Below the pieces are notes generated by a model. It was not told the origin of the DNA and ran no database searches. It saw nothing but the letters and a program-made list of their open reading frames with translations. DNA of 64,000 nucleotides from Alcanivorax sp. (GTDB lineage: Bacteria > Pseudomonadota > Gammaproteobacteria > Pseudomonadales > Alcanivoracaceae). The position numbers and the translations under genes are program-made. Numbering within the stretch: the first letter of the stretch is position 1; each line of letters starts with the position of its first letter. Of the stretch, positions 1 through 8,897 are shown one piece after another. Location: assembly GCF_019431375.1 (NCBI RefSeq), contig NZ_CP080267.1, positions 2,046,001 through 2,110,000 on the forward strand. The letters run 5' to 3'.

Positions 1-1498
1 CCGCCATGGGGGTGTCATCGCCCATGGAGCCGGTGGCTTCCTGGCCGGATTCTGCCAGCGGACGCAGCACCTGATCACGCTCTTCAAAGCTGATCTGGAA
101 GAATTTCTGGTAGCTGAGCAGGTCCTGCTGATCCACCTCGTCGGTACGCTCCACTTCGTGGTCGTAGTCCGCTTCGATGCGCAGGGCATTGCCTTTCAGC
201 CAGTCCCGGTAGGGGTGACGCACCTTGAGACGGTTGTCGATGTCCTTGGTGTGCAGCACTTCACCGGTTTCGGTATCAATGGCCAGGATCTGGCCCGGTC
301 CGACCCGACCCTTGGCCACCACGTCTTCCGGCTTGTAACCGTACACGCCGATTTCCGAGGCCAGGGTAATAAAGCCGTTTTTGGTCACTACCCAACGGGC
401 CGGGCGCAGACCGTTACGGTCAAGCATACAGACGGCGTAACGACCGTCGGTCATCACCAGGCCAGCAGGTCCGTCCCAGGGCTCCATGTGCATGGAGTTA
501 TATTCGTAGAAAGCCCGCAGATCGGAATCCATGGTTTCCACGTTCTGCCAGGCCGGCGGGATCATCATGCGCACGGCGCGGAACAGATCCATGCCGCCAG
601 CCAGCAGCACTTCCAGCATGTTATCCATGCTGGAGGAGTCGGAACCGGTACGATTGACCAGCGGGCTCAGCTCTTCCAGACCGGGCAACAGTTCATTTTC
701 GAACTTGTTTTCCCGGGCCAGCGCCCAGTTACGGTTCCCTTGCACGGTGTTGATCTCACCGTTATGGGCCAGGTAACGGAACGGCTGGGCCAGCGGCCAC
801 TGCGGCAGGGTGTTGGTGGAGAAGCGCTGGTGGAACACCACGATGGCGGTCTCCATGGCGCTGTCACCCAGGTCCGGGAAGAATGCCGGCAGGTCCACCG
901 GCATCATCAGACCCTTGTAGGAAATCACCGAGGCAGACAGGGAGCAGACGTAGAAGTAGCCATCGCTCTCCACTGCCTTCTCCGCATGACGACGGGCAAA
1001 GAACAGGCGACGGTTAAGCTCCTGCTCGGTGTTGCCGTCAGCCGCCACCAGCACCTGCCAGAAGCCGGGCAGGGAGGCACGAGCCAGATCACCGAGACAG
1101 GCGTCGTCGGTGGGCACTTCCCGCCAGCCCAGCACCTGCACATCCTGCGCTTCCAGGGCCGCATTGATGGCAGCTTTCTGCTGTTCGGCCTGGTCGGCAT
1201 CCGGGTGGGTAAAGATCATCCCCACGCCGTAATTGTCCGGCAGACTAATGGATTGGGCTTCCGCGACCTTGCGGAAGAAAGAATCGGGTTTCTTGAGCAA
1301 CAGACCGCAGCCATCACCGGTTTTTCCATCGGCATTAATGCCGCCCCGGTGAGTCATACATGTCAGTGCTTCGATGGCCGTTTGCAAAAGCTCGTGGCTG
1401 GCGTTGCCCTCCATATGGGCAATCAAACCAAAACCACAGTTGTCCCGGAATTCTCCGGGCTCAGTGAGCCCCCGCACCAGCGTTGAGTTCTGCTGCAT
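1..1498 (-). CDS. gltB: Glutamate synthase (NADPH) large subunit, 5' part only
   Basis: The first 499 codons of the large GOGAT subunit, which moves the amide nitrogen of glutamine onto 2-oxoglutarate to make two glutamates. The reading frame stays open to the window edge. Start ATG at 1498 follows an AGAGGAAAGG ribosome site. A short propeptide of about 20 residues precedes the catalytic cysteine in CGFGLIAH, which becomes the N-terminal nucleophile of the class II glutaminase domain in this family. Further on are the family sequences THRGGINADGKTGDGCG, HQRFSTNT and NGEINT. It lies after the pilM-damX block, as in related gammaproteobacteria, but has its own promoter candidate. The FMN/synthase domains lie outside the window. 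Confidence 0.97.
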   Translation of the reverse strand, partial: MQQNSTLVRGLTEPGEFRDNCGFGLIAHMEGNASHELLQTAIEALTCMTHRGGINADGKTGDGCGLLLKKPDSFFRKVAEAQSISLPDNYGVGMIFTHPDADQAEQQKAAINAALEAQDVQVLGWREVPTDDACLGDLARASLPGFWQVLVAADGNTEQELNRRLFFARRHAEKAVESDGYFYVCSLSASVISYKGLMMPVDLPAFFPDLGDSAMETAIVVFHQRFSTNTLPQWPLAQPFRYLAHNGEINTVQGNRNWALARENKFENELLPGLEELSPLVNRTGSDSSSMDNMLEVLLAGGMDLFRAVRMMIPPAWQNVETMDSDLRAFYEYNSMHMEPWDGPAGLVMTDGRYAVCMLDRNGLRPARWVVTKNGFITLASEIGVYGYKPEDVVAKGRVGPGQILAIDTETGEVLHTKDIDNRLKVRHPYRDWLKGNALRIEADYDHEVERTDEVDQQDLLSYQKFFQISFEERDQVLRPLAESGQEATGSMGDDTPMA

Positions 1499-1580
1499 CA
1501 AAACCTTTCCTCTTGAAATTCAGAGACTTACAGAAGGCGAATGGCGTCAGGATAGTGGTGACGGCAAAAAAGGGATATGC

Positions 1581-1609
1581 ATTCTACACATTGCGCCCTC
1601 GGGCGACAA
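1581..1609 (-). promoter_or_regulatory. Candidate sigma-70 promoter of gltB
   Basis: On the minus strand TTGTCG (-35, 1609-1604), 17 bases, then TAGAAT (-10, 1586-1581), about 80 bases before the gltB start. The -35 side lies inside the hairpin at 1596-1629. Confidence 0.55.
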
Positions 1610-1629
1610 ATTGAACAGTCGCCCGAGGG
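1596..1629 (-). terminator. Hairpin after the damX-like gene
   Basis: Perfect 12-bp inverted repeat CCCTCGGGCGAC / GTCGCCCGAGGG with a 10-base loop, 12 bases past the damX-like stop codon. It lacks a clear T-run on the minus strand, so termination strength is uncertain. It overlaps the -35 box proposed for gltB. Confidence 0.5.
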
Positions 1630-1641
1630 GTATTTTTCTTT

Positions 1642-3243
1642 TCAAAGCTCGCCGCGAATGTCGGCCATCTTGCGGGGAAATGGCCCTGCTGAGCGCAACT
1701 TTGCAGGCAACGTCGACTTTGCATCCAATGCTGCCTGGCGGCTGGAATAGTCCCCGGACAGCACCAGATAGACCGCTTTTCCGTTACGCTCGGCCCGATA
1801 ATAGGCCCCCTTGCGCTCCAGCTGGTCCAACACTCCGCGTGCGTTGGCCTCCTGGCTGGTAACCGTAATCTGCAAAAACCAGCGACTGTCATCCAGGGTC
1901 GCCAGCCAATCTTCCTGCTGATAGCCCAGCTCCGCATCCAGGCCGCTGAGGGCCGGCTCGCTGGCGGGCAGTGTATCCGGCTCCTCGGGGGAATTTTGCG
2001 CAGGCGATTCTTGCGGCGTTTGCGCTTCCTGTTGGGTCTCTTCGGCAGAGACACTCGCAGACTCCTGCGCCACACGAAGCTCCTGCTCCTGTCTGGCCGG
2101 GGCAGACTGCATAACCGGATCCGTTACCGGCGCCAGGGACACACTGGTGGATTCGTTATCAACTTGGGGATCCGTCTTTGCAGCCTGACGCTCCGGAAGG
2201 TCCTCCAATCTCGCCACCGGCTCCATGGAAGATGCCAACGGGCGCGCAGGCGCATCTTCACCGGCGGAACCTGCATCCGACTTAGCGCCGGATTGCTCGG
2301 GAACCGGCAGGGCAAGCTGACGAGACTCTCCCTGCCCAGCCTCGTCACCACCCCCACCGGAGAAAACCGACCAGACAATAACCACGACAACCAGCAGTCC
2401 AACAACCGCCGCCACGTGACGCCATGGCGGGGTCACCACGGCACGGCGATTCTGCTCTTCATCCTGATAGTCCTCGTCATCAGCATCGACACTATCCTCA
2501 TCCACTGCCGAGGAAGAAAGCTGCAGCTCGTCCTGGGAATTATCATCAGCGGGACGGGATGCAAAAACGGCAGCAGGCTCGCCCCCCTCATCCTCATCCT
2601 CCGGAGAAGCGGACAGCATCATCGGCGCACCGACATCCTGGCTACCAAGCACCTCCATAAGGCGGGCAATATTGCCATCACTATCATGACGCAAGCGGTC
2701 TGCCTGGTTCTCATCAAGCTCCAGCCCGAGCACAAACCAGGCAAAATCCTGAATGTCGTCGGCAACCAGCGAGGGCAGATCAAGCACGTCATCCAGGGCC
2801 AGATCCGCTCCCTTCAGCTTTTCCACCGTGCCTGGCAAACCGCCAAACAAATACCCCAGGCGGGCACCCAGCTTCTGCTTCAGGGCAGCCATGGTAACGA
2901 TAGCTTCATCCAGCAGATCTTCGCTGTTATCCACCACCACCAGTATGCGACCGTCAGTCAGGGTTTCCCGAAGCTTTTCCGGAAGGGCAACCCGATCGAT
3001 GTCGAAATGCCGCAGCAAGGCCTCAACGACCACATTGGCATTATGCTCGGCAGCGCCATCAATCCGGACAATCTCCATGTCGCCAAGCAACGCCATCACC
3101 GTGTGGCCGAGCAAGGTGGACACCCCGCTACCGCTATCGCCTTCCAGCGCCACCACGGAGCCCAGGCCGGCATGGGCAGTCAATGCATCCAGATAATCGC
3201 CACGGGATGCACCACTGAAAAAACGGTCATCATCATGTTCCAC
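1642..3243 (-). CDS. damX: DamX-like SPOR-domain membrane protein with an ATPase-like N-terminal region
   Basis: 533 residues. Cytoplasmic N-terminal domain resembling an AAA/GspA-type ATPase, but the P-loop at about residues 35-43 reads GDSGSGVST with valine in place of the usual lysine, so ATP binding is doubtful. One transmembrane segment at about 275-296, a long acidic and Glu/Ala/Pro-rich periplasmic linker, and a C-terminal SPOR domain (about 455-530) that in this family binds denuded septal peptidoglycan. I chose GTG at 3243 because GGAGG lies six bases upstream; it overlaps the end of aroB by 11 bases. Last gene of the pilM-aroKB block. Probable role in cell division; the family assignment is from architecture and position. 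Confidence 0.85.
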   Translation of the reverse strand: MEHDDDRFFSGASRGDYLDALTAHAGLGSVVALEGDSGSGVSTLLGHTVMALLGDMEIVRIDGAAEHNANVVVEALLRHFDIDRVALPEKLRETLTDGRILVVVDNSEDLLDEAIVTMAALKQKLGARLGYLFGGLPGTVEKLKGADLALDDVLDLPSLVADDIQDFAWFVLGLELDENQADRLRHDSDGNIARLMEVLGSQDVGAPMMLSASPEDEDEGGEPAAVFASRPADDNSQDELQLSSSAVDEDSVDADDEDYQDEEQNRRAVVTPPWRHVAAVVGLLVVVVIVWSVFSGGGGDEAGQGESRQLALPVPEQSGAKSDAGSAGEDAPARPLASSMEPVARLEDLPERQAAKTDPQVDNESTSVSLAPVTDPVMQSAPARQEQELRVAQESASVSAEETQQEAQTPQESPAQNSPEEPDTLPASEPALSGLDAELGYQQEDWLATLDDSRWFLQITVTSQEANARGVLDQLERKGAYYRAERNGKAVYLVLSGDYSSRQAALDAKSTLPAKLRSAGPFPRKMADIRGEL

Positions 3244-4312
3244 AAAAAGCCTCCAGCGTCTGGCGCAATGCCACCGCATCGTAGTCTGCAGTGACCACAG
3301 CCTCACCCAGCTGTCGCAGCAACACAAGACGAAGCTGGCCATTCTGTACTTTCTTGTCCAGCGCCATCAGATCCATGAACTGATCCGGACTCATCCCCGG
3401 GGGAGTCGTGACCGGCAATTGCCACTTCGCCAGCACATCTGCAAGACCGGGCTCCAGCGCCGCATCCAGCCAGCCAAGCCTGGCTGACATATGCGCAGCC
3501 ATCAGCATTCCGACCGCAACCGCCTCACCATGAAGCCACTGGCTATAGCCCGTGGCCGTCTCTATCGCATGGCCGAAGGTGTGACCCAGATTAAGCAGGG
3601 CGCGATTGCCCTGCTCGGTTTCGTCATCCGCCACCACCTGCGCCTTGTTCGCGCAACTGCGATAGATGGCTTCAGACAACGCCTCTGTGTCTCTGGACAA
3701 CAGTTTTTCGTTGTTGGTTTCCAGCCAATGGTAAAAATCCGGATCGCGAATCAGGCCATACTTGATCACTTCCGCATAACCTGCCGCCAGTTCGCGCTGC
3801 GGGAGAGTGCTCAGCACGTCCGTATCTATCAGCACCAGCCGCGGCTGGTGAAACGCACCGATCATGTTCTTGCCACGGGGATGATTAACGGCGGTCTTGC
3901 CACCCACGGAGGAATCCACCTGGGCCAGCAGCGTGGTCGGCACCTGGATAAAATCCACCCCTCGCTGATAACAGGCGGCAGCGAAGCCGACCATGTCGCC
4001 AATCACGCCGCCACCCAAAGCGATAAGCGTAGTCGTTCGCGAGTGGCGCTTGGCCATCAGGGCATCAAAAATGCTTTCCAGAGTCTCCAGCGTCTTGAAC
4101 TTCTCCCCATCTGGAAGAACCAGAGTATCGCACTGGGCTGCGGAGAAATGCCGGGTCAGACGCTCCAGATACAGCGGGGCGATGGTCTCATTGGTAATGA
4201 TCATGACCTGATTGCCACGCACCTGCTCGGCAATAGGAAAGGTGTCGAGTAGACCGGCACCGATATGGATCGGGTAACTACGCTCGGCCAGGGCCACCTG
4301 AAGTGTTCGCAT
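3233..4312 (-). CDS. aroB: 3-dehydroquinate synthase
   Basis: 359 residues, the normal length. Converts DAHP to 3-dehydroquinate, the second step of the shikimate pathway, in the cytoplasm using NAD and a divalent metal. Visible family sequences are GGGVIGDMVGFAA (nucleotide binding), PTTLLAQVDSSVGGKTAVNH (active site), and the metal histidines in LGHTFGHAIE and LHGEAVAVGM. Start ATG at 4312 follows GGAG at good distance; longer upstream frames have no homologous content. It lies 82 bases after aroK and runs into the damX-like gene. Confidence 0.97.
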   Translation of the reverse strand: MRTLQVALAERSYPIHIGAGLLDTFPIAEQVRGNQVMIITNETIAPLYLERLTRHFSAAQCDTLVLPDGEKFKTLETLESIFDALMAKRHSRTTTLIALGGGVIGDMVGFAAACYQRGVDFIQVPTTLLAQVDSSVGGKTAVNHPRGKNMIGAFHQPRLVLIDTDVLSTLPQRELAAGYAEVIKYGLIRDPDFYHWLETNNEKLLSRDTEALSEAIYRSCANKAQVVADDETEQGNRALLNLGHTFGHAIETATGYSQWLHGEAVAVGMLMAAHMSARLGWLDAALEPGLADVLAKWQLPVTTPPGMSPDQFMDLMALDKKVQNGQLRLVLLRQLGEAVVTADYDAVALRQTLEAFCGT

Positions 4313-4394
4313 TGGATCTCCGTTGAATAACACCGCATGCAACATGGAAGACTGGCACCCTGAGGGGATCATGCCGTCAATTGCGGGGGTTACA

Positions 4395-4928
4395 TTATCC
4401 TTGCCGGTGAGACGCCAAACAAGCCAACACGTCATCCGCAACCTTTTTCAGGTTGCCGGAAGCGGTAGACACCACATGATGGGACACCTGCCGGTACAGC
4501 GGATCGCGTTCGGCGAACAGCGTTTCCAGCCTGGCCCGCGGGTCCGCAGTTTGCAGCAGGGGCCGGTTCTTGTCATTACGAGTACGGGCGAGCTGAACGT
4601 CGACGGGAGTCCACAAATAGACCACACAACCACGCTCATGAAGAAGGTCACGGTTCTCCGGTGTCACCACAACGCCGCCGCCAGTCGCCAGAACAATGCC
4701 ATCCTGACGGGTAAGCTCATCGATTGCTTCGTGTTCGCGGCGCCGGAAACCGGCTTCACCCTCCATATCGAAGATCCACGGGATATCTGCCCCCGTCTTT
4801 TCCTCAATAATCCGGTCAGAATCGAAGAAGGGATAATCCAGTATCTGGGAAAGGTGGCGGCCCAGGGTGCTTTTTCCAGCACCCATGGGGCCGACCAGTA
4901 TCAGAGAGGGGTTAGTCGTCTTGGTCAC
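4395..4928 (-). CDS. aroK: Shikimate kinase
   Basis: 177 residues. Phosphorylates shikimate to shikimate 3-phosphate. P-loop GPMGAGKST at residues 13-21, the DSDxxIE shikimate/Mg site (DSDRIIEE) at about 37, FRRREHE substrate arginines at about 61, and GGGVV. The start codon overlaps the pilQ stop by four bases (ATGA), so translation is probably coupled to the pilus genes. The pilQ-aroK-aroB link is conserved in gammaproteobacteria. Confidence 0.97.
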   Translation of the reverse strand: MTKTTNPSLILVGPMGAGKSTLGRHLSQILDYPFFDSDRIIEEKTGADIPWIFDMEGEAGFRRREHEAIDELTRQDGIVLATGGGVVVTPENRDLLHERGCVVYLWTPVDVQLARTRNDKNRPLLQTADPRARLETLFAERDPLYRQVSHHVVSTASGNLKKVADDVLACLASHRQG

Positions 4929-7087
4929 CGATTCGCCAAAGCATCCTTCATCAACCGTGGCGTAATGAAAATCAGCAACTCCTGCTTGTTATCACGCTTC
5001 ACGGTCTTCTTGAACAGATTGCCAATCCACGGCAAGTCACCCAGGAAAGGCGTCTTGGTCACGGAGTTGACCTTTTCCTGCTGGAAGATACCACCAAGCA
5101 CCACTGTCTCGCCATCACTCACCAAAACAGAGGTTTCTACACGATTGGTATTGATAGCCGTTGTACCGGAAGGATCAAATGAATCGTTGTTCACTTTCAA
5201 ATCCATGATGATATTACCATCAGGGGTGATATGGGGAGTCACTTGCAAGCTCAATTCAGCTTCGACAAATTCAATCGCGGTAGCACCAGAAGCCGTAGCA
5301 GTTTCGAAAGGCACCTGCTGGCCGGAAGCAATGATAGCAGGCTGCTGATCCGCTGTGAGAACCTTTGGTGTGGCCACCAGCTCACCATGCCCCTCAGCCT
5401 CCAACGCAGAAAGCTCAAGCTCAATCAACCCTGAAGCCAGGGACGTGAAACCAATCGCGAACCGTGAGGCATCGGCGGAATCCACGCCCAGATCGACAAT
5501 CAGATCATCGTCACCCTCAGGCTCCTGGAACGTGAAATCGTCCGGACCGAAATCCACATCATCAGGATCGATCCCAGGTGTTGCCTGAAAAACTGTTGAG
5601 TCAACATTCGACTGATGAAGGTTTCTCAGAGATTGAAGCCGACCAGAGACCCCAAAAGTGCGCTTATCTTGCAGCATGGACTCAGCATCAAAACCCAGCC
5701 CGCCCCAGCGAACACCAAATTCATCTGCAACATTGTTGCTCGCAACTACGACTCGCGCTTCAATCAGTACCTGACGAACCGGCACATCCAGCGTATCGAT
5801 CAGATCGCGGATTTCCTGAAGCTTGGCCTGGGTGTCCTGAATAATGAGCGTGTTAGTACGCTGATCCACAACAACCGAGCCTCGATTGGAAACCAACGCA
5901 TCGCCTTCCCCTCCAGCATTACTTATGAGCTCTTTCATATCAGAGGCGTTGGCATAATTAATGCTGATGTACTCTGTGCGAAGAGGAGCAAGGGCTTCAA
6001 TTTTTTTCTGGCTTTCCAGCTCAAGCTGTTCTCGCGCGGCAATTTCATCAGCCGGAGCCACCAGCAACACATTGCCGACCTGACGCTTATCCAGCCCCTT
6101 GGTTTTGAGAATCAGTTCCAACGCCTGATCCCATGGCACATTCTGGAGGCGCAGGGTAATACGCCCATTCACAGTATCCGAAGCAACCAGATTCAAACCG
6201 GTAAAATCAGCAATCAACTGGAGCACTGCACGAACTTCAATATCCTGGAAGTTCAGGGACAGTTTCTCCCCCGTATAAGCAAAGTCTTCTTTCTTTTGAC
6301 GCTCTGCTTCCGCGCGAGTCAATGGCTTCACATTGATACTAAATTCGTTATCTGCCTGATACGCGAGGTACTCCCAGGTTCCTGTAGGCTCAACAACCAC
6401 TAAAACACTGTCATCGTTGGATCTCGTGTCCACCATTTTCACCGGCGTGGCAAAATCCGTGACATCCAGCTTCCTTATCAGATCATTGGATATACCGGCA
6501 CCCACAAACTTCGCAACGATCTTTCCGCCCTCTTCCTGCACATCCACAGGAATCGAAGCCTTTGACAAACCGATAACAATACGGCCTTCTCCCGCATCTC
6601 CACGACGGAAATCAATACTCTTGATAGAGGCATCCCCCTCAGCCTCATAATCGCCCTTTGCAACCGAACTCTGCTGCTCCTTCCCGAGCATCACAATCAG
6701 ACTACTGCCCTCGACTCTAGTGGAATATCCTGTGAGCGATTCAAGATTGAAAATCAAGCGGGTGCGGTCCTTGGCCTCGACAATGGTCACACTCCGGGCA
6801 TTTCCCGTACCAAGATTCTGCTGCTTACCAGCAACATCACTGTCAGCACCGATAAGGTCAAGGGCAATTCTGGCGGGCTTTTCAATACTGTAGCCCTTGG
6901 CCTCCGGAACCCCTCCCTCGAAATTCAGACGCACTTCCATGCCATCGCCGGACAAGGAGTTGGCCTCTATGGATTTCAGAGTGTCCGCCCCCGCAAAAGA
7001 AGCAGACAGCGACAGGAGCCCACATAGCAGTAATCCCGAAAAGCGCCGGGAAGCATTCTTTGTTGTTGTCAGTGTTGCAATATTCAT
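4925..7087 (-). CDS. pilQ: Type IV pilus outer-membrane secretin PilQ
   Basis: 720 residues. Forms the outer-membrane ring through which the pilus fibre passes. Signal peptide of about 34 residues ending AGA; two AMIN (peptidoglycan-binding) regions in the first 250 residues; secretin N0/STN region near 270-330, N1 near 370-440, and the C-terminal secretin barrel from about 540, with PKVLTADQQPA and the terminal LLIFITPRL typical of the family. Between N1 and the barrel is an unusually acidic, Asp-rich insert (DPDDVDFGPDDF, EGDDD) that probably lies in a gate or surface loop. Last pilus gene of the pilMNOPQ set. Confidence 0.97.
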   Translation of the reverse strand: MNIATLTTTKNASRRFSGLLLCGLLSLSASFAGADTLKSIEANSLSGDGMEVRLNFEGGVPEAKGYSIEKPARIALDLIGADSDVAGKQQNLGTGNARSVTIVEAKDRTRLIFNLESLTGYSTRVEGSSLIVMLGKEQQSSVAKGDYEAEGDASIKSIDFRRGDAGEGRIVIGLSKASIPVDVQEEGGKIVAKFVGAGISNDLIRKLDVTDFATPVKMVDTRSNDDSVLVVVEPTGTWEYLAYQADNEFSINVKPLTRAEAERQKKEDFAYTGEKLSLNFQDIEVRAVLQLIADFTGLNLVASDTVNGRITLRLQNVPWDQALELILKTKGLDKRQVGNVLLVAPADEIAAREQLELESQKKIEALAPLRTEYISINYANASDMKELISNAGGEGDALVSNRGSVVVDQRTNTLIIQDTQAKLQEIRDLIDTLDVPVRQVLIEARVVVASNNVADEFGVRWGGLGFDAESMLQDKRTFGVSGRLQSLRNLHQSNVDSTVFQATPGIDPDDVDFGPDDFTFQEPEGDDDLIVDLGVDSADASRFAIGFTSLASGLIELELSALEAEGHGELVATPKVLTADQQPAIIASGQQVPFETATASGATAIEFVEAELSLQVTPHITPDGNIIMDLKVNNDSFDPSGTTAINTNRVETSVLVSDGETVVLGGIFQQEKVNSVTKTPFLGDLPWIGNLFKKTVKRDNKQELLIFITPRLMKDALANR

Positions 7088-7107
7088 AACTGGATCCCCA
7101 GCGACTG

Positions 7108-7644
7108 TTATTCGGAAATAGTGACGTTACTGGACCGCTCTACCCAACCGTCACGCCCATCTGGCACAATTTCCACAAGACTCACCTTGGCATCTGTCAC
7201 TTCTTTGACGCGGCCAAAATTCTTCCCCATATAGCTACCCGGCTTTACCCGCGTCACCGCTCCGGACGGATCTGATATCAAGGCCTCAAGCGTCCCGCCT
7301 GGCCGACTAATTGTCCCTACCATATTCAGAGCATCTAGAGGGAAGCGCTCAAGATATTCCTTCGGGCGGCCAATATCCGGCTCCACTTTCCTGCCATCGG
7401 TTACCGCTATCAGCTCCTGCTCCATTGGAGCAACAAACGGCGAACGGAGCTGATGACTCGCATAAGCATAGGTAGCGATCGGCTTGAATTCCGGTGGCGG
7501 CTCAATTCGACCCCGAGGCCTTGCCTTGATTTCTTGCAGCCGAGCATCCAGCTCACCCAGATTGGCGCCGGAGCCACAACCTGCAAGACTGAACACAAAG
7601 ACCGCAACCAGAGGAAACGCAGCATACCTGTTACAAGACATCAT
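7108..7644 (-). CDS. pilP: Type IV pilus inner-membrane lipoprotein PilP
   Basis: 178 residues. Lipobox FSLAGC puts the lipidated cysteine at residue 23. The C-terminal beta domain (LDALNMVGTISR..., KPGSYMGKNFGRV) is the PilP/GspC HR-like fold that links the PilN-PilO dimer to the PilQ N0 domain. Two adjacent ATG codons (7644, 7641) follow GGGAGGG; either could be used. Nine bases separate it from pilO. Confidence 0.95.
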   Translation of the reverse strand: MMSCNRYAAFPLVAVFVFSLAGCGSGANLGELDARLQEIKARPRGRIEPPPEFKPIATYAYASHQLRSPFVAPMEQELIAVTDGRKVEPDIGRPKEYLERFPLDALNMVGTISRPGGTLEALISDPSGAVTRVKPGSYMGKNFGRVKEVTDAKVSLVEIVPDGRDGWVERSSNVTISE

Positions 7645-7653
7645 CTGCCCTCC

Positions 7654-8331
7654 CTATTTGCGACCAGAGGCCGGTTTATTATTCGGAGAAACACCGCCCT
7701 GACTGGAATAACGATAGGTCTTTGCAGTGATGTTCATTTTCAGCAGCCCCAAAGCCTTCAACTCTTTCTCATTATCCTTGGGCCAGGCAACAACGAAGTC
7801 ATGAAGCGTAACAATTCGCGGCAAAGCAGCTACACCGGAAACGAACGACCCGAAACCGTGATAATCCCCAATCACCTTGATATCGATGGGGAGCTCGGCA
7901 TAAAACTCCTTTTCCACTTCGCTCTTAAGCTCGATTTCCTCGAATTCCAAGCCGCTACCCAAACCGGTATGAGTGATATCCTCAAGCAGACCCGGGACTT
8001 CGGTATCTTTAGGCAACTGCTTCAACAGAGCCCCGAAAGTCTGCTCCATCTCGGCAAGCTGCGCACGAAACTGATCAAGATTGTGAGCTTCAAATGCTTT
8101 CTTCTCATAGCTTTGAAGGAGCGTTTTTTCCTCTCCACGCTGCTGCTCAAGAGAAGCATTCAAGTCCTTTATCACGAAAAAATAACCCAACACCAGAACA
8201 AGCGCCAAAACGATGACGGCAGCGCCAAGTTTAATCGGTGCCGGCCAGCCGCCCACATTCTCAAAATCGAGACTGTTCAGTTCGTCAATCAGCTCTCGCA
8301 AATCCATGTTTTTCAGCTCAGAGGCTTTCAT
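7654..8331 (-). CDS. pilO: Type IV pilus alignment protein PilO
   Basis: 225 residues. Short cytoplasmic N-terminus, one transmembrane helix at about 31-54, a coiled coil (LEQQRGEEKTLLQSYEKK...), then a ferredoxin-like periplasmic domain. It pairs with PilN in the inner-membrane platform. Overlaps pilN by four bases, so the two are probably translated together. Length and topology match the family. Confidence 0.95.
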   Translation of the reverse strand: MKASELKNMDLRELIDELNSLDFENVGGWPAPIKLGAAVIVLALVLVLGYFFVIKDLNASLEQQRGEEKTLLQSYEKKAFEAHNLDQFRAQLAEMEQTFGALLKQLPKDTEVPGLLEDITHTGLGSGLEFEEIELKSEVEKEFYAELPIDIKVIGDYHGFGSFVSGVAALPRIVTLHDFVVAWPKDNEKELKALGLLKMNITAKTYRYSSQGGVSPNNKPASGRK

Positions 8332-8897
8332 TGTTTTTCTTCCTCATTCTTGCTGGCGGGTGAAGACTGCTTCAGATTGAGCGTAAACTTGTTGGCTTGG
8401 GAGCCATCTTCCAGAGCCGTTACATTTTGCAGCGTTGCGTCTTTGAACCACTGTGACTGATCAAAATTCCGCATCAGACGGGAAATACGGTTATTGGATT
8501 CAGCAATCCCGTTGATCGTGTAAACGTCGCCCTTGCGCTCCACTTTTGAGTAATAGACACCGTCGGGCAGTGTTCTGACCAACTGATCGAACACATACAC
8601 GATCGTCGGCCTGTTGCCCTGCAAACTCTGGATGACCTCCATTCTTGCAATCAGCTCATCACGCCGAGTCTTGATTTCGTTGATCTCCTTGATCTTCTCA
8701 TCAAGCTCAGCCGCTTTTGTTTGAATATGGCTGTTGCGGGCGCGTTGATCCGCAATCTGCTGGTCAACTACGGTTTTCCAACCGAAGAACAACACCACGC
8801 CCAGAACCGCTGCCATTACCAGAAGAACGATGAACTCCTGCTGCTGGCGCTTGCGGCGCTCCTCCCGCCAGGGCAGCAGATTGATTGTTGTTGTCAT
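8328..8897 (-). CDS. pilN: Type IV pilus alignment protein PilN
   Basis: 189 residues. The N-terminus MTTTINLLPWREERR contains the conserved INLLPWR segment that binds PilM in the cytoplasm. One transmembrane helix at about 20-43, then a coiled coil and a small periplasmic domain. Overlaps pilM by four bases and pilO by four bases. Confidence 0.96.
   Translation of the reverse strand: MTTTINLLPWREERRKRQQQEFIVLLVMAAVLGVVLFFGWKTVVDQQIADQRARNSHIQTKAAELDEKIKEINEIKTRRDELIARMEVIQSLQGNRPTIVYVFDQLVRTLPDGVYYSKVERKGDVYTINGIAESNNRISRLMRNFDQSQWFKDATLQNVTALEDGSQANKFTLNLKQSSPASKNEEEKQ

Noticed and set aside
158..1486. A 442-residue plus-strand open frame opposite gltB
   Set aside because: Long antisense frame caused by high GC codon use; the minus strand reads as clear GltB without a break.
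1996..3294. A 432-residue plus-strand frame opposite the damX-like gene
   Set aside because: No family resemblance and no ribosome site; the opposite strand has a membrane helix and SPOR domain in the right operon position.
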